From Treponema sp. (GTDB taxonomy: Bacteria > Spirochaetota > Spirochaetia > Treponematales > Breznakiellaceae): a stretch of DNA of 7,928 nt. The stretch lies in contig JAISPY010000066.1 in the NCBI GenBank assembly GCA_031274565.1, forward strand, positions 1 to 7,928, in the 5' to 3' direction. The notes beneath the pieces were generated by a model. The model searched no databases and was not told the DNA's origin. It saw only the letters and a program-made list of their open reading frames with translations. The translations under genes were made by a program, and so were the position numbers. Positions 1 to 5,401 of the stretch are shown one piece after another (position 1 is the stretch's first letter; each line of letters starts with the position of its first letter).

Positions 1-98
1 GTCTGCCAGACGGACGGTGAGGAATAATCCCGGTGAACGGTTAAGGTATTTGTATCGCGGCATAATACCAAAACATAACACATTTTTTCTGTTTTGTA

Positions 99-137
99 TA
101 CTTTTCCGACAGTCTCAACGAGACTGTCGGAAAAGTA
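99..137. repeat. Perfect inverted repeat, 17-bp stem, 5-nt loop
   Basis: Arms 99-115 and 121-137 are exact reverse complements around the loop CAACG. The arm core is CTTTTCCGACAGTCT. On the plus strand the right arm ends GGAAAAGTAATTTT; on the minus strand it is likewise followed by AT-rich sequence. It could end transcription of a gene lying left of the window, but the stem is longer than most intrinsic terminators. The 13-mer CGACAGTCTCAAC (107-119) recurs directly at 419-431, which suggests a dispersed intergenic repeat family rather than a one-off terminator. Confidence 0.85.
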
Positions 138-145
138 ATTTTACA

Positions 146-215
146 GCTCTCGTGCCACTACATATAGCGTATTATTATTGAATATTATACTATATATGGT
201 GGCGAGCGCATATAG
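146..215. repeat. Imperfect inverted repeat with nested hairpin
   Basis: The stretch 146-172 resembles the reverse complement of 187-210 with a few mismatches and gaps; both arms carry a form of CTATATATGGTGGCGAG. Within the right arm, CTATAT (190-195) pairs exactly with ATATAG (210-215) around the loop ATGGTGGCGAGCGC. A related hairpin occurs at 380-409. No coding function is evident. Confidence 0.55.
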
Positions 216-294
216 ACAAAAGAGTCCGCGAATTATGGAATGACTACCGTTCTTAATTCGCAAAAATGAGCGTAATGAGCGAGTATAAAGATAA

Positions 295-328
295 AAAATC
301 CACCGATTACGCTGATTTAACGGATTTT
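295..328. repeat. AAAATCC / GGATTTT palindromic repeat
   Basis: AAAATCC (295-301) pairs with GGATTTT (322-328) around a 20-nt interior that contains GATTACGCTGATTT. Repeats of this style, with AATCC, GATTACG and GATTT blocks, are familiar to me from intergenic DNA of various bacteria. That resemblance is from memory; only the palindrome is seen directly. Confidence 0.45.
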
Positions 329-379
329 AGAGCGTGATTCCTTCTAATTTGTGGACAAAAATTTTTATGTGCGCTAGCC

Positions 380-440
380 CTGATATATGGTGGTGATTTA
401 GCATATCAGAGACTAATTCGACAGTCTCAACAAGTCTGTT
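380..440. repeat. Second hairpin plus partial copy of the 5' repeat unit
   Basis: CTGATAT (380-386) pairs with ATATCAG (403-409) around a 16-nt loop beginning ATGGTGG. Compared with the hairpin at 190-215, both arms gained one complementary base (G and C), while the loop start ATGGTGG is kept. Next to it, CGACAGTCTCAAC (419-431) directly repeats 107-119, but the following arm (AAGTCTGTT) is degraded compared with the perfect palindrome at 99-137. Confidence 0.55.
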
Positions 441-448
441 TACGCTTC

Positions 449-553
449 GCCACCAGTAGGTGGCTCGGGTTTCGCAATGGCTAGGTCATTCCGCTTCGCG
501 CAGACCTTTGGTCTGAACATTCCCACTCCATTGCTCCACCACATTTTGTCGGC
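449..553. repeat. Left copy of hairpin-bearing dispersed repeat
   Basis: The core 485-520 matches the reverse complement of 6350-6385 at 34 of 36 positions. Weaker similarity continues to about 553 against 6318-6349 (shared features are TCxCACxCCA, CTCCAC and CACATTTT). Short hairpins lie inside: GCCACC/GGTGGC (449-464, loop AGTA) and CAGACC/GGTCTG (501-515, loop TTT). No ORF of note runs through it. The stretch 1-600 as a whole holds only such repeats; I see no supportable gene there. It may be a non-autonomous mobile repeat or a REP-like intergenic element. Confidence 0.7.
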
Positions 554-599
554 AACACTGGTTTTACTTGCTTTCATGCAGCGCTGGGTTAAAAATCAG

Positions 600-640
600 T
601 GATAATGTCCCCTTAGAAAACCAATAGAAAAGTCCCCTTT
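600..640. mobile_element. Possible insertion-sequence end remnant (IS21-like)
   Basis: GTCCCCTT occurs twice, 25 bp apart (607-614 and 632-639), in a stretch beginning TGATAATGTCCCC. Tandem short repeats of this kind just inside a TG end are typical of IS21-family termini, where the transposase binds. The C39 peptidase reading frame stops matching its family exactly at the edge of this stretch (near 645), which fits truncation by an insertion or by a deletion started from one. No istA or istB remains. The family assignment is from memory and weak; only the repeat pair and the break in homology are seen. Confidence 0.3.
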
Positions 641-807
641 GGTAGCATAGCGGCGGTAAGTAATCCTTCAAGGGTGGTTCCCATTAGTTTCACCTTGCAT
701 ATCCGCCTCACCGTAGGTAAATCAACGGATACCTGATAGCAGGACGCAAGCATCACGAGGCAAGCGGGACCACAGTCATTACCATGTCTTTGACGCTGGT
801 AGACCAT
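613..807 (-). pseudogene. Truncated C39-family peptidase (N-terminal fragment)
   Basis: The fragment encodes the start of a C39 cysteine peptidase, the domain that removes double-glycine leaders from exported peptides, usually at the N-terminus of bacteriocin/peptide ABC exporters and sometimes as a separate protein. Residues 9-16 (GNDCGPAC) contain the catalytic cysteine (Cys12) and the preceding residues that help form the oxyanion hole. Residues 17-52 continue with a family-like helical pattern ending EGLLTAA. After about residue 54 the sequence no longer looks like the family and stops after ten more codons read from a repeat-containing stretch, so the catalytic His and Asp and any transporter domains are missing. 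The ATG overlaps the stop of the upstream hydrolase remnant (TAATG). No Shine-Dalgarno is visible, so translation was probably coupled. It cannot be an active peptidase. Confidence 0.72.
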
Positions 808-1517
808 TACGGATCATTGGCGATAATCCACGCCGCTATAGCTTCACGCATAGCCACGCCTTCTTGATAATTTGAGGGACCATGCGCCATCTTTGGATAG
901 TAGAGATACTCAAAAGGCTTGTCAGGCAGCTTGCGTTCAACATAGCCGCTTGATTCTACCGGAATACGGTAATCTTTTTTTCCATGTACAAATAACACCT
1001 GAATATCGATATATTCATAATAATCAGCCGGTCTAACATCAATAAAACTGCTCCAATATCGAAAGAGCATACCTAAATAGCCTATCTCAAGAGAATCAGG
1101 ATAGGGCTTATTACGGTATTCCTCAAGCACATCGGTATAGAATCTTTTCCAGGCTTTCGGCGTGACCCCGGACGCTATAAGAATTGGGTATCTTTTTCAT
1201 GGAGCGAAAGTCCACCACCGGCAACGGATACAAGTAAGGAGATATTGGCAACGTCAATCTGGTGATATAATACAGGCAATATTAGAGCGCCTTCAGACTG
1301 ACCCAGAATAACAATAGATTCAAAGGTATACCGTTCCCGCTCGTCCAGGTCATCGAAATAATCTTTATTTCCCGGTTCACGGTTAAATTTTTCAGGAATA
1401 AATATAGTGTATCTATCCTGTAGCACTTGCAACATTTGGGAATCTATGCCGACATCGTACCATCGGTTTCCGTCTTTTTTGCCCAATACTGAATACCAGA
1501 AAAGATTTGAAATCCAT
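807..1517 (-). pseudogene. Frameshifted alpha/beta hydrolase remnant
   Basis: Minus-strand pieces in two frames together make an alpha/beta hydrolase. The middle piece (about 1486 down to 1178) has the nucleophile elbow GQSEG near 1300, followed by ALILPVLYHQ. The last piece (about 1190 down to 807) has HGKKDYRIPVES, which supplies the acidic residue, and KMAHGP, which supplies the histidine. The frame changes near 1180, where the middle piece ends in a stop and the next frame reads on as ASGVTPKAWKRFYTDV. A second shift probably lies in the six-A run near 1480. An ATG at 1517 with AAGGAA six bases upstream is a plausible original start, but the first ~12 residues are not recognisable. The strand before the elbow (YTFESIVILGQ) looks short, so an internal deletion is possible. 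All three catalytic residues survive but cannot be translated as one chain. Its stop overlaps the C39 fragment start, so the two formed one transcript. The substrate is unknown. Confidence 0.7.
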
Positions 1518-1610
1518 AGCTATTTCCTTCGCTGACGGTACGGCAACGTTTGATATATGTCGTCCAAGAACGACCGTCATTACATGGTTAGCCCCTGGTT
1601 GTGACATAGC

Positions 1611-1639
1611 TTGTATCTTAACCCTTCAGATGGTATAAA
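1611..1639 (+). promoter_or_regulatory. Candidate sigma70 promoter for the xdhC transcript
   Basis: TTGTAT (1611-1616) and TATAAA (1634-1639) are separated by 17 bp, the optimal spacing for a housekeeping promoter. Transcription would start near 1646 and give a leader of about 300 nt before xdhC. A 6-bp hairpin (GATGGT 1629-1634 with ACCATC 1643-1648) straddles the -10 and the expected start and could be an operator half-site pair. This comes from sequence match alone. Confidence 0.45.
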
Positions 1640-1680
1640 GAAACCATCATACATCATTATAGCAGAAGGAAAGACAAGCT

Positions 1681-1896
1681 ATGACGAAGTTTACCAGAGT
1701 ATTGGCCAATTGGTTAAGCAACCTGAACAGATCTGATTTTGGAAAGGCTGTGAATAACCACCAGGTGGACAAACAGGGCGAGGATATTAAAAATCGTAAG
1801 TCTTTATACTATAAAGACTTACGGTACCAGATATTTTTGCCCGGTACGTTACTAAGTCATTATGTAGCAGAAACGCCCATCTTTTGCTATAGTTAA
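1681..1896 (+). CDS. Small hypothetical ORF in the xdhC leader
   Basis: This 71-codon ORF begins ATGACGAAG, with AGAAGGAAAG about 8-10 bases upstream, and ends 49 bp before xdhC on the same strand. I do not recognise the product. The first ~45 residues are polar and charged with no membrane segment; the remainder is read through a strong hairpin (1795-1823) and looks less protein-like. It may be a real small protein, a leader peptide, the truncated 5' end of a lost gene, or chance. The ribosome-binding site and the candidate promoter 42 bp upstream are the only positive evidence. Confidence 0.22.
   Translation: MTKFTRVLANWLSNLNRSDFGKAVNNHQVDKQGEDIKNRKSLYYKDLRYQIFLPGTLLSHYVAETPIFCYS
1795..1823. 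other. 13-bp perfect hairpin in the xdhC leader
   Basis: Arms 1795-1807 and 1811-1823 (core CGTAAGTCTTTAT) are exactly complementary around the loop ACT. On the minus strand the stem is followed at once by ATTTTTAAT, which resembles a weak intrinsic terminator that could guard against antisense transcription. On the plus strand the nearest T run (1834-1838) is about 10 nt away, so it is not a standard terminator there. It could be an attenuator, an operator or a repeat. Confidence 0.6.
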
Positions 1897-1910
1897 GAAT
1901 ACGACCCACG

Positions 1911-1945
1911 ACCCGTACAGGAAACGGGTGAAATGAAGGAACGGT
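1911..1945 (+). promoter_or_regulatory. xdhC ribosome-binding site with preceding hairpin
   Basis: The Shine-Dalgarno AAGGA lies in 1934-1939, about 7 bases before the ATG at 1946, and fixes the start. Just upstream, ACCCGT (1911-1916) pairs with ACGGGT (1924-1929) around a 7-nt loop, ending a few bases before the Shine-Dalgarno. Such a stem could influence translation initiation, but it does not cover the site itself. Confidence 0.5.
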
Positions 1946-3034
1946 ATGACCATAAAAGAACTGTTTACTGCGATACTTGAAAAAACAAGCGCCGGTGAGG
2001 ATACGGTACTGGCTACGATTGTGGCCGAAATAGGTTCAAGTCCCCGAAGCGCCGGCGCCCACATGCTGGTGGGTAAAAACGGGCGTATCTGCGGCACCAT
2101 AGGGGGCGGTACCTTAGAATATCAATCCATACAACTGGCCCAAAAGTTTCTGGAACACCAGATATCCCGGCGGAAGATATATAGGCTGTATGCTAACGAT
2201 GAGGAAGATTTAGGCATGCTCTGCGGCGGGGACGTAGAGATTTTTTTTCAATGTATCGCGGGGAAGGACGAAAAAAACATCAGCCTTATACAGGAGATCC
2301 TTGCCACCCTGGATATGGACGAGGATAGTTGGCTTTTTACGGATTTAACCGATCCGTCGGATTGGAGCATGCGCCTGTACCGCGCCCATAATCCTCCCCA
2401 GGGGATAGATCTCAGCGGTCATGACCTCATGGCCCTGACCAGGAACAAAGGGGTCCTGGTTAAAACCGCCGGCCGGTGTATATACAGCGAACCTATCAAT
2501 TTCGCCGGCAAGGTATTCATATTCGGCGCAGGACATGTAGCCCAAGCCCTGGAACCGGTCCTGACCACCGTGGGCTTTCGCTGCGTTATTTTTGACAATC
2601 GAGAGGAATTCGTCAGTCGGGAACTGTTTCCCACTGCCTACGATGTAATCTGTGGCGATTATGCTGGGATACGTCACCAGATAACCATACGATCCCATGA
2701 CTATATCGTGATTGTTACCCATGCCTATGACCTTGCGGTGTTGCGGCAGCTCATCGCTGTGGATTGCGTCTATATAGGGGTTATAGGCAGCCAGGGAAAA
2801 ATCGCCGCAGTAAAACAGCAACTCCACGCTGAGGGGGTAGGGGAAGCACGGTTAAACAAATTGAATGCCCCCATAGGGATCAAGATCCGTTCTGAAACCC
2901 CGGAAGAAATAGCCATCAGTATCGCCGGTGAAATGATACTGCGCCGAGCGGAAAGTAGACAGGCGACTCGATCCTCCGCAACCCTTGGGATACCGGAAAA
3001 CCGGACCGGATTTCCAGCGGATCACGGGGTATGA
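1946..3034 (+). CDS. XdhC/CoxI-family molybdenum hydroxylase maturation protein
   Basis: A 362-residue protein with the two-domain layout of the XdhC/CoxI family. Family members act in the cytoplasm, binding molybdenum cofactor and helping to insert or sulfurate it for xanthine dehydrogenase-type enzymes. The N-terminal domain has GSSPRSAG (30-37), the glycine-rich GTIGGGTLEYQ (50-60) and LGMLCGGD (89-96). The C-terminal Rossmann-like domain (about 188-335) has FIFGAGHVAQAL (191-202), THAYD (258-262), YIGVIGSQGK (276-285) and the closing PIGIKIRSETPEEIA (309-323). At the position where XdhC of aerobes has a cysteine (GGCVE type), this protein has GGTLE, as I recall for anaerobe-type relatives. 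About 30 residues after the usual family end (ISIAGEMILRRA) are extra and polar. The start is supported by AAGGA at good spacing. It appears intact. No xanthine dehydrogenase, CO dehydrogenase or cofactor genes are visible beside it, so the partner enzyme is unknown. Confidence 0.88.
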   Translation: MTIKELFTAILEKTSAGEDTVLATIVAEIGSSPRSAGAHMLVGKNGRICGTIGGGTLEYQSIQLAQKFLEHQISRRKIYRLYANDEEDLGMLCGGDVEIFFQCIAGKDEKNISLIQEILATLDMDEDSWLFTDLTDPSDWSMRLYRAHNPPQGIDLSGHDLMALTRNKGVLVKTAGRCIYSEPINFAGKVFIFGAGHVAQALEPVLTTVGFRCVIFDNREEFVSRELFPTAYDVICGDYAGIRHQITIRSHDYIVIVTHAYDLAVLRQLIAVDCVYIGVIGSQGKIAAVKQQLHAEGVGEARLNKLNAPIGIKIRSETPEEIAISIAGEMILRRAESRQATRSSATLGIPENRTGFPADHGV

Positions 3035-3347
3035 GGTTTGGCACGATCCTAAGAAGGGCAGGGATCGTATTGATCGGGTGATACATACTCCAACGCCTCA
3101 CTACGGGTATAGACCAAGTCTTTGATAAACAATCGTCCCCGCAAATGCCTGGGGTGCTTGTCTCCGGTCGAGTTTTTAGCCTCCAAAGGTTGCGCTTGAC
3201 TTGACAATCTGCCCTCGTTGATGCGGCCCGCTTCTCTGCCGGAGGCCGCATCTATCAGTACTGCCCGGCATGAATCGGTTCGCTTGGCGGGGTTCCCAGA
3301 GCCTGGTTCAGCGCAAGTATATGTATACATTTTTGCCTGAAACCCCC
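3035..3347. other. xdhC-importer intergenic region with inverted repeats
   Basis: No supportable gene lies here. ACGATCC (3043-3049) pairs with GGATCGT (3062-3068), 8 bp past the xdhC stop; no T run follows, so it is only a weak terminator candidate. A stronger stem is GATGCGGCC (3220-3228) with GGCCGCATC (3244-3252), a 15-nt loop between. ATGTATACAT (3321-3330) is a perfect 10-bp palindrome upstream of the importer promoter. A minus-strand frame stays open across the region to 3049, ending in a protein-like but unrecognised stretch (RLFIKDLVYTRSEALEYV), so a gene remnant cannot be excluded. Confidence 0.5.
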
Positions 3348-3404
3348 TTGCAATATGGATATATATTCTAGTATAGTGCATATACAAGTTAGCTATACAA
3401 GGAG
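3348..3404 (+). promoter_or_regulatory. Candidate promoter and ribosome-binding site of the importer operon
   Basis: TTGCAA (3348-3353) and TATAGT (3372-3377) are separated by 18 bp. The start of transcription would fall near 3384, giving a very short leader. AAGGAG (3399-3404) is the ribosome-binding site. Half-sites GTATA/TATAC (3371-3375 and 3381-3385) and GTATAG/CTATAC (3371-3376 and 3393-3398) overlap the -10 and start, where a repressor could act. No riboswitch or T-box fits in so short a leader. Confidence 0.45.
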
Positions 3405-3409
3405 TTATG

Positions 3410-4429
3410 ATGAAAAAGATAGTACGGAAGTTAGGGGCGATTATAGGATTGGGTATCGCGGCGCTCCTTTTTATGTCTGCGGGAGCCAGAGAACAGCCTG
3501 CTTCGGGGCAAGCCCCTAAGCAGATTCGCATCGGTATTGCCAAGATCGTCCAGCATGAAGCTCTAGACGCCTGCGAGCGGGGTATTCAGGACAGCCTCAA
3601 GGCCCGGGGTGTTCAGGGGATCATTGATTCGCAGAACGCCAACGGGGATATGAACACCGCCTCCCAGATCGCCAACAAGTTCAAGTCTGATAAGGTGGAT
3701 GTGGCGGTGGGGATTGCGACCCCCATTGCGGTAGCCTTGGCCAATACCTTCAAGGACATCCCGGTGGTCTTCACCGCGGTAACCGATCCGGTAGGGGCGT
3801 CCCTGGTGTCGTCCCTGGCCAATGGTTCGGGAAACGTAACCGGTCTCTCTGACGCCATACCCACCGGGGAGCATATCGCCCTCTTCAAGGAGATCGCCGG
3901 TATTACCGCGCTGGGCTATATTTACACCAGTTCCGAGGCCAATTCGATTTCCGCGCTCACCCTGGTTGAAGAGGCATGTCAGGCCCAGGGGATAGCCCTC
4001 GTTACCCAGTCCATCAGTACCTCCGCGGAACTGCGCCAGGCAGCGGAGGCCATTGTGAACCGGGTAGACGGCATTTACCTCACCACGGATAATACGGTCT
4101 ATTCGGCCTTGCCTGCGCTCGTGCAGGTCTTCAACGAAGCCAAGAAGCCCATTTTCTCCGGCGATGTAACCGGCGCGTTATCTGGCGGCTGTATGATAGC
4201 TTCGGGGTTTAATTACTATAAGGCGGGGCTTGCCACCGGCAATATCGTGGCGGATATCCTCTCCGGCAAGAAACCAGGGGATATTCCCGTGAAATTCCTC
4301 ACGGATCCCGCGGAATCAGACCTGCTCTTTGACCTGGACGCGGCGAAAACCTGCGGCATTACCATCCCAGAGCAGTACCGGTCCATGGCAAACTATATCT
4401 TTGAAAACGGAACCTTGCACACCAAGTAG
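3410..4429 (+). CDS. ABC importer substrate-binding protein (TrpX/PF04392-like)
   Basis: This is the extracytoplasmic solute-binding subunit of an ABC importer of the TrpXYZ type; characterised relatives bind tryptophan, tyrosine or phenylalanine. An N-terminal signal peptide is clear: basic MKKIVRK, a hydrophobic run to LLFMSA, then a small-residue end (AGA) before RE. The mature domain begins QIRIGIAKIVQHEALDACERG, typical of the family, followed by DSQNANGD (74-81, counted from the ATG at 3407), GIATPIAVAL, FTAVTDPVGASLV (122-134), NVTGLSD, and the C-terminal SGDVTGALSGG (251-261) and GFNYYKAG (267-274). Length is normal. There is no cysteine at the signal end, so it is probably released by signal peptidase I rather than lipid-anchored, unlike many binding proteins of this class. 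Two ATGs are adjacent; I chose 3410 because AAGGAG then lies 5 bases upstream, against 2 for 3407. The permease and ATPase genes follow. The ligand is not shown by the sequence. Confidence 0.88.
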   Translation: MKKIVRKLGAIIGLGIAALLFMSAGAREQPASGQAPKQIRIGIAKIVQHEALDACERGIQDSLKARGVQGIIDSQNANGDMNTASQIANKFKSDKVDVAVGIATPIAVALANTFKDIPVVFTAVTDPVGASLVSSLANGSGNVTGLSDAIPTGEHIALFKEIAGITALGYIYTSSEANSISALTLVEEACQAQGIALVTQSISTSAELRQAAEAIVNRVDGIYLTTDNTVYSALPALVQVFNEAKKPIFSGDVTGALSGGCMIASGFNYYKAGLATGNIVADILSGKKPGDIPVKFLTDPAESDLLFDLDAAKTCGITIPEQYRSMANYIFENGTLHTK

Positions 4430-4489
4430 CCAGAAGGCAAATGGGAGCGCACCCTGGGCGCATAAAAAGGAGTGGGGAGTAATAAAAAA

Positions 4490-5401
4490 GTGATAGAGGG
4501 TATTCTAATCGAGGGACTGATCTACGGTATCATGGTGTGGGGGGTATTTATCACCTTTAGGGTACTGAATTTTGCCGACATGACCGTAGATGGGTCCTTC
4601 CCCTTGGGTGCGGCGGTCATGGCGGCGCTGCTCATGCGGGGCGTTCCCCCTGCGGCCGCTCTTGCCCTCGCTTTTGTCGCCGGCGCTGCCGCAGGTTTGC
4701 TCACCTCCCTCATCCACACCCGGCTTAAAATCCCGGACCTCCTCTCGGGTATTCTCACCATGACCATGCTGTACTCCATAAACCTCCGGGTCATGTCCAA
4801 CCGGGCGAACCTTTCCCTCCTGCGGGTTCCTACGCTCTTTAGCCGGATCGGGGACTGGGCCGGCGATTTCATGCCTCCCCAAGGGGCCGTCGTGATCTAC
4901 TGCGCACTGGTGGTCCTGGGCATTAAGATCCTGCTGGACCTGTTTTTTCACACTGATTACGGCTTGTCCATGGGCGCGCTCGGGGCCAATCCCCAGCTCA
5001 TCATATCCCAGGGGATGAATCCGGATATGATTAAGATGAGCGGGATATGTCTTGCCAACGGCATGACCGGGGTAGCCGGCGCCTTTACCGCGATGTACCA
5101 GGGCTTCGCCGATGTGAACCTGGGCAGCGGCATGATCGTCTCCGGGCTTGCCTCCCTGATGATCGGGGAGTTCCTCATCCGTTCCAACAAGATCAGTTCC
5201 TTGACCCTGCGGGTCATTCTGGGGTCCATCCTCTACCGAGCCCTCATGTACCTGGCCCGAAATTACGGGTATTACGTGCACATGACCGCTAATGACTTAA
5301 AGCTCATCACCGGGATCCTCATCATCCTCTGCATCATCATTTCCAAGACCGGATTTCGGAGCAAACCCCGGACAAAAAGGAGGTCCCATGATCCGGCTTG
5401 A
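4490..5401 (+). CDS. ABC importer permease (TrpY-like, BPD_transp_2)
   Basis: This is the membrane subunit paired with the upstream binding protein, about 300 residues with roughly eight hydrophobic segments. The order is typical: GLIYGIMVWGVFITF in the first segment, then FRVLNFADMTVDGSFPLG, a very alanine-rich segment (AALALAFVAGAAAG), the loop LKIPDLLSGILTMTMLYS, the cytoplasmic region GLSMGALGANPQ that should contact the ATPase, GMTGVAGAFTAMYQGFADV, and LASLMIGE. The basic tail KPRTKRRSHD ends inside the ATPase gene. Start choice: GTG at 4472 overlaps the only AAGGAG (4467-4472), so it is unlikely; GTG at 4490 has GGGGAG (4474-4479) 10 bases upstream and begins just before the first membrane segment. 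It overlaps the next gene by 14 nt, so expression is coupled. It should form a dimer carrying the substrate path across the inner membrane. Confidence 0.87.
   Translation: MIEGILIEGLIYGIMVWGVFITFRVLNFADMTVDGSFPLGAAVMAALLMRGVPPAAALALAFVAGAAAGLLTSLIHTRLKIPDLLSGILTMTMLYSINLRVMSNRANLSLLRVPTLFSRIGDWAGDFMPPQGAVVIYCALVVLGIKILLDLFFHTDYGLSMGALGANPQLIISQGMNPDMIKMSGICLANGMTGVAGAFTAMYQGFADVNLGSGMIVSGLASLMIGEFLIRSNKISSLTLRVILGSILYRALMYLARNYGYYVHMTANDLKLITGILIILCIIISKTGFRSKPRTKRRSHDPA

Noticed and set aside
2..181. Open plus-strand frame from the window edge to a stop at 179
   Set aside because: It reads through the perfect palindrome at 99-137 and gives no recognisable protein. The first ~90 bp could be the 3' end of an outside gene but nothing supports it.
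99..440. CRISPR array
   Set aside because: Repeats are few, palindromic, unequal and irregularly spaced; there are no regular spacers and no cas genes.
1413..1607. 64-codon minus-strand ORF as a separate gene
   Set aside because: Only the part from the ATG at 1517 could be the hydrolase N-terminus; the rest overlaps the hydrolase reading frame and is unrecognisable.
2345..2827. 160-codon minus-strand ORF
   Set aside because: It is antisense to the C-terminal half of the clearly coding xdhC gene and has no family features.
3049..3543. Minus-strand ORF across the xdhC-importer gap
   Set aside because: Its start overlaps the signal-peptide region of the binding protein on the opposite strand. 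The stretch near 3050-3200 looks mildly protein-like, but I recognise no family and see no ribosome-binding site.
4505..5281. 258-codon minus-strand ORF
   Set aside because: It is the shadow of the permease gene: low-complexity His/Gly/Asp-rich translation typical of the antisense of a G+C-rich membrane gene.
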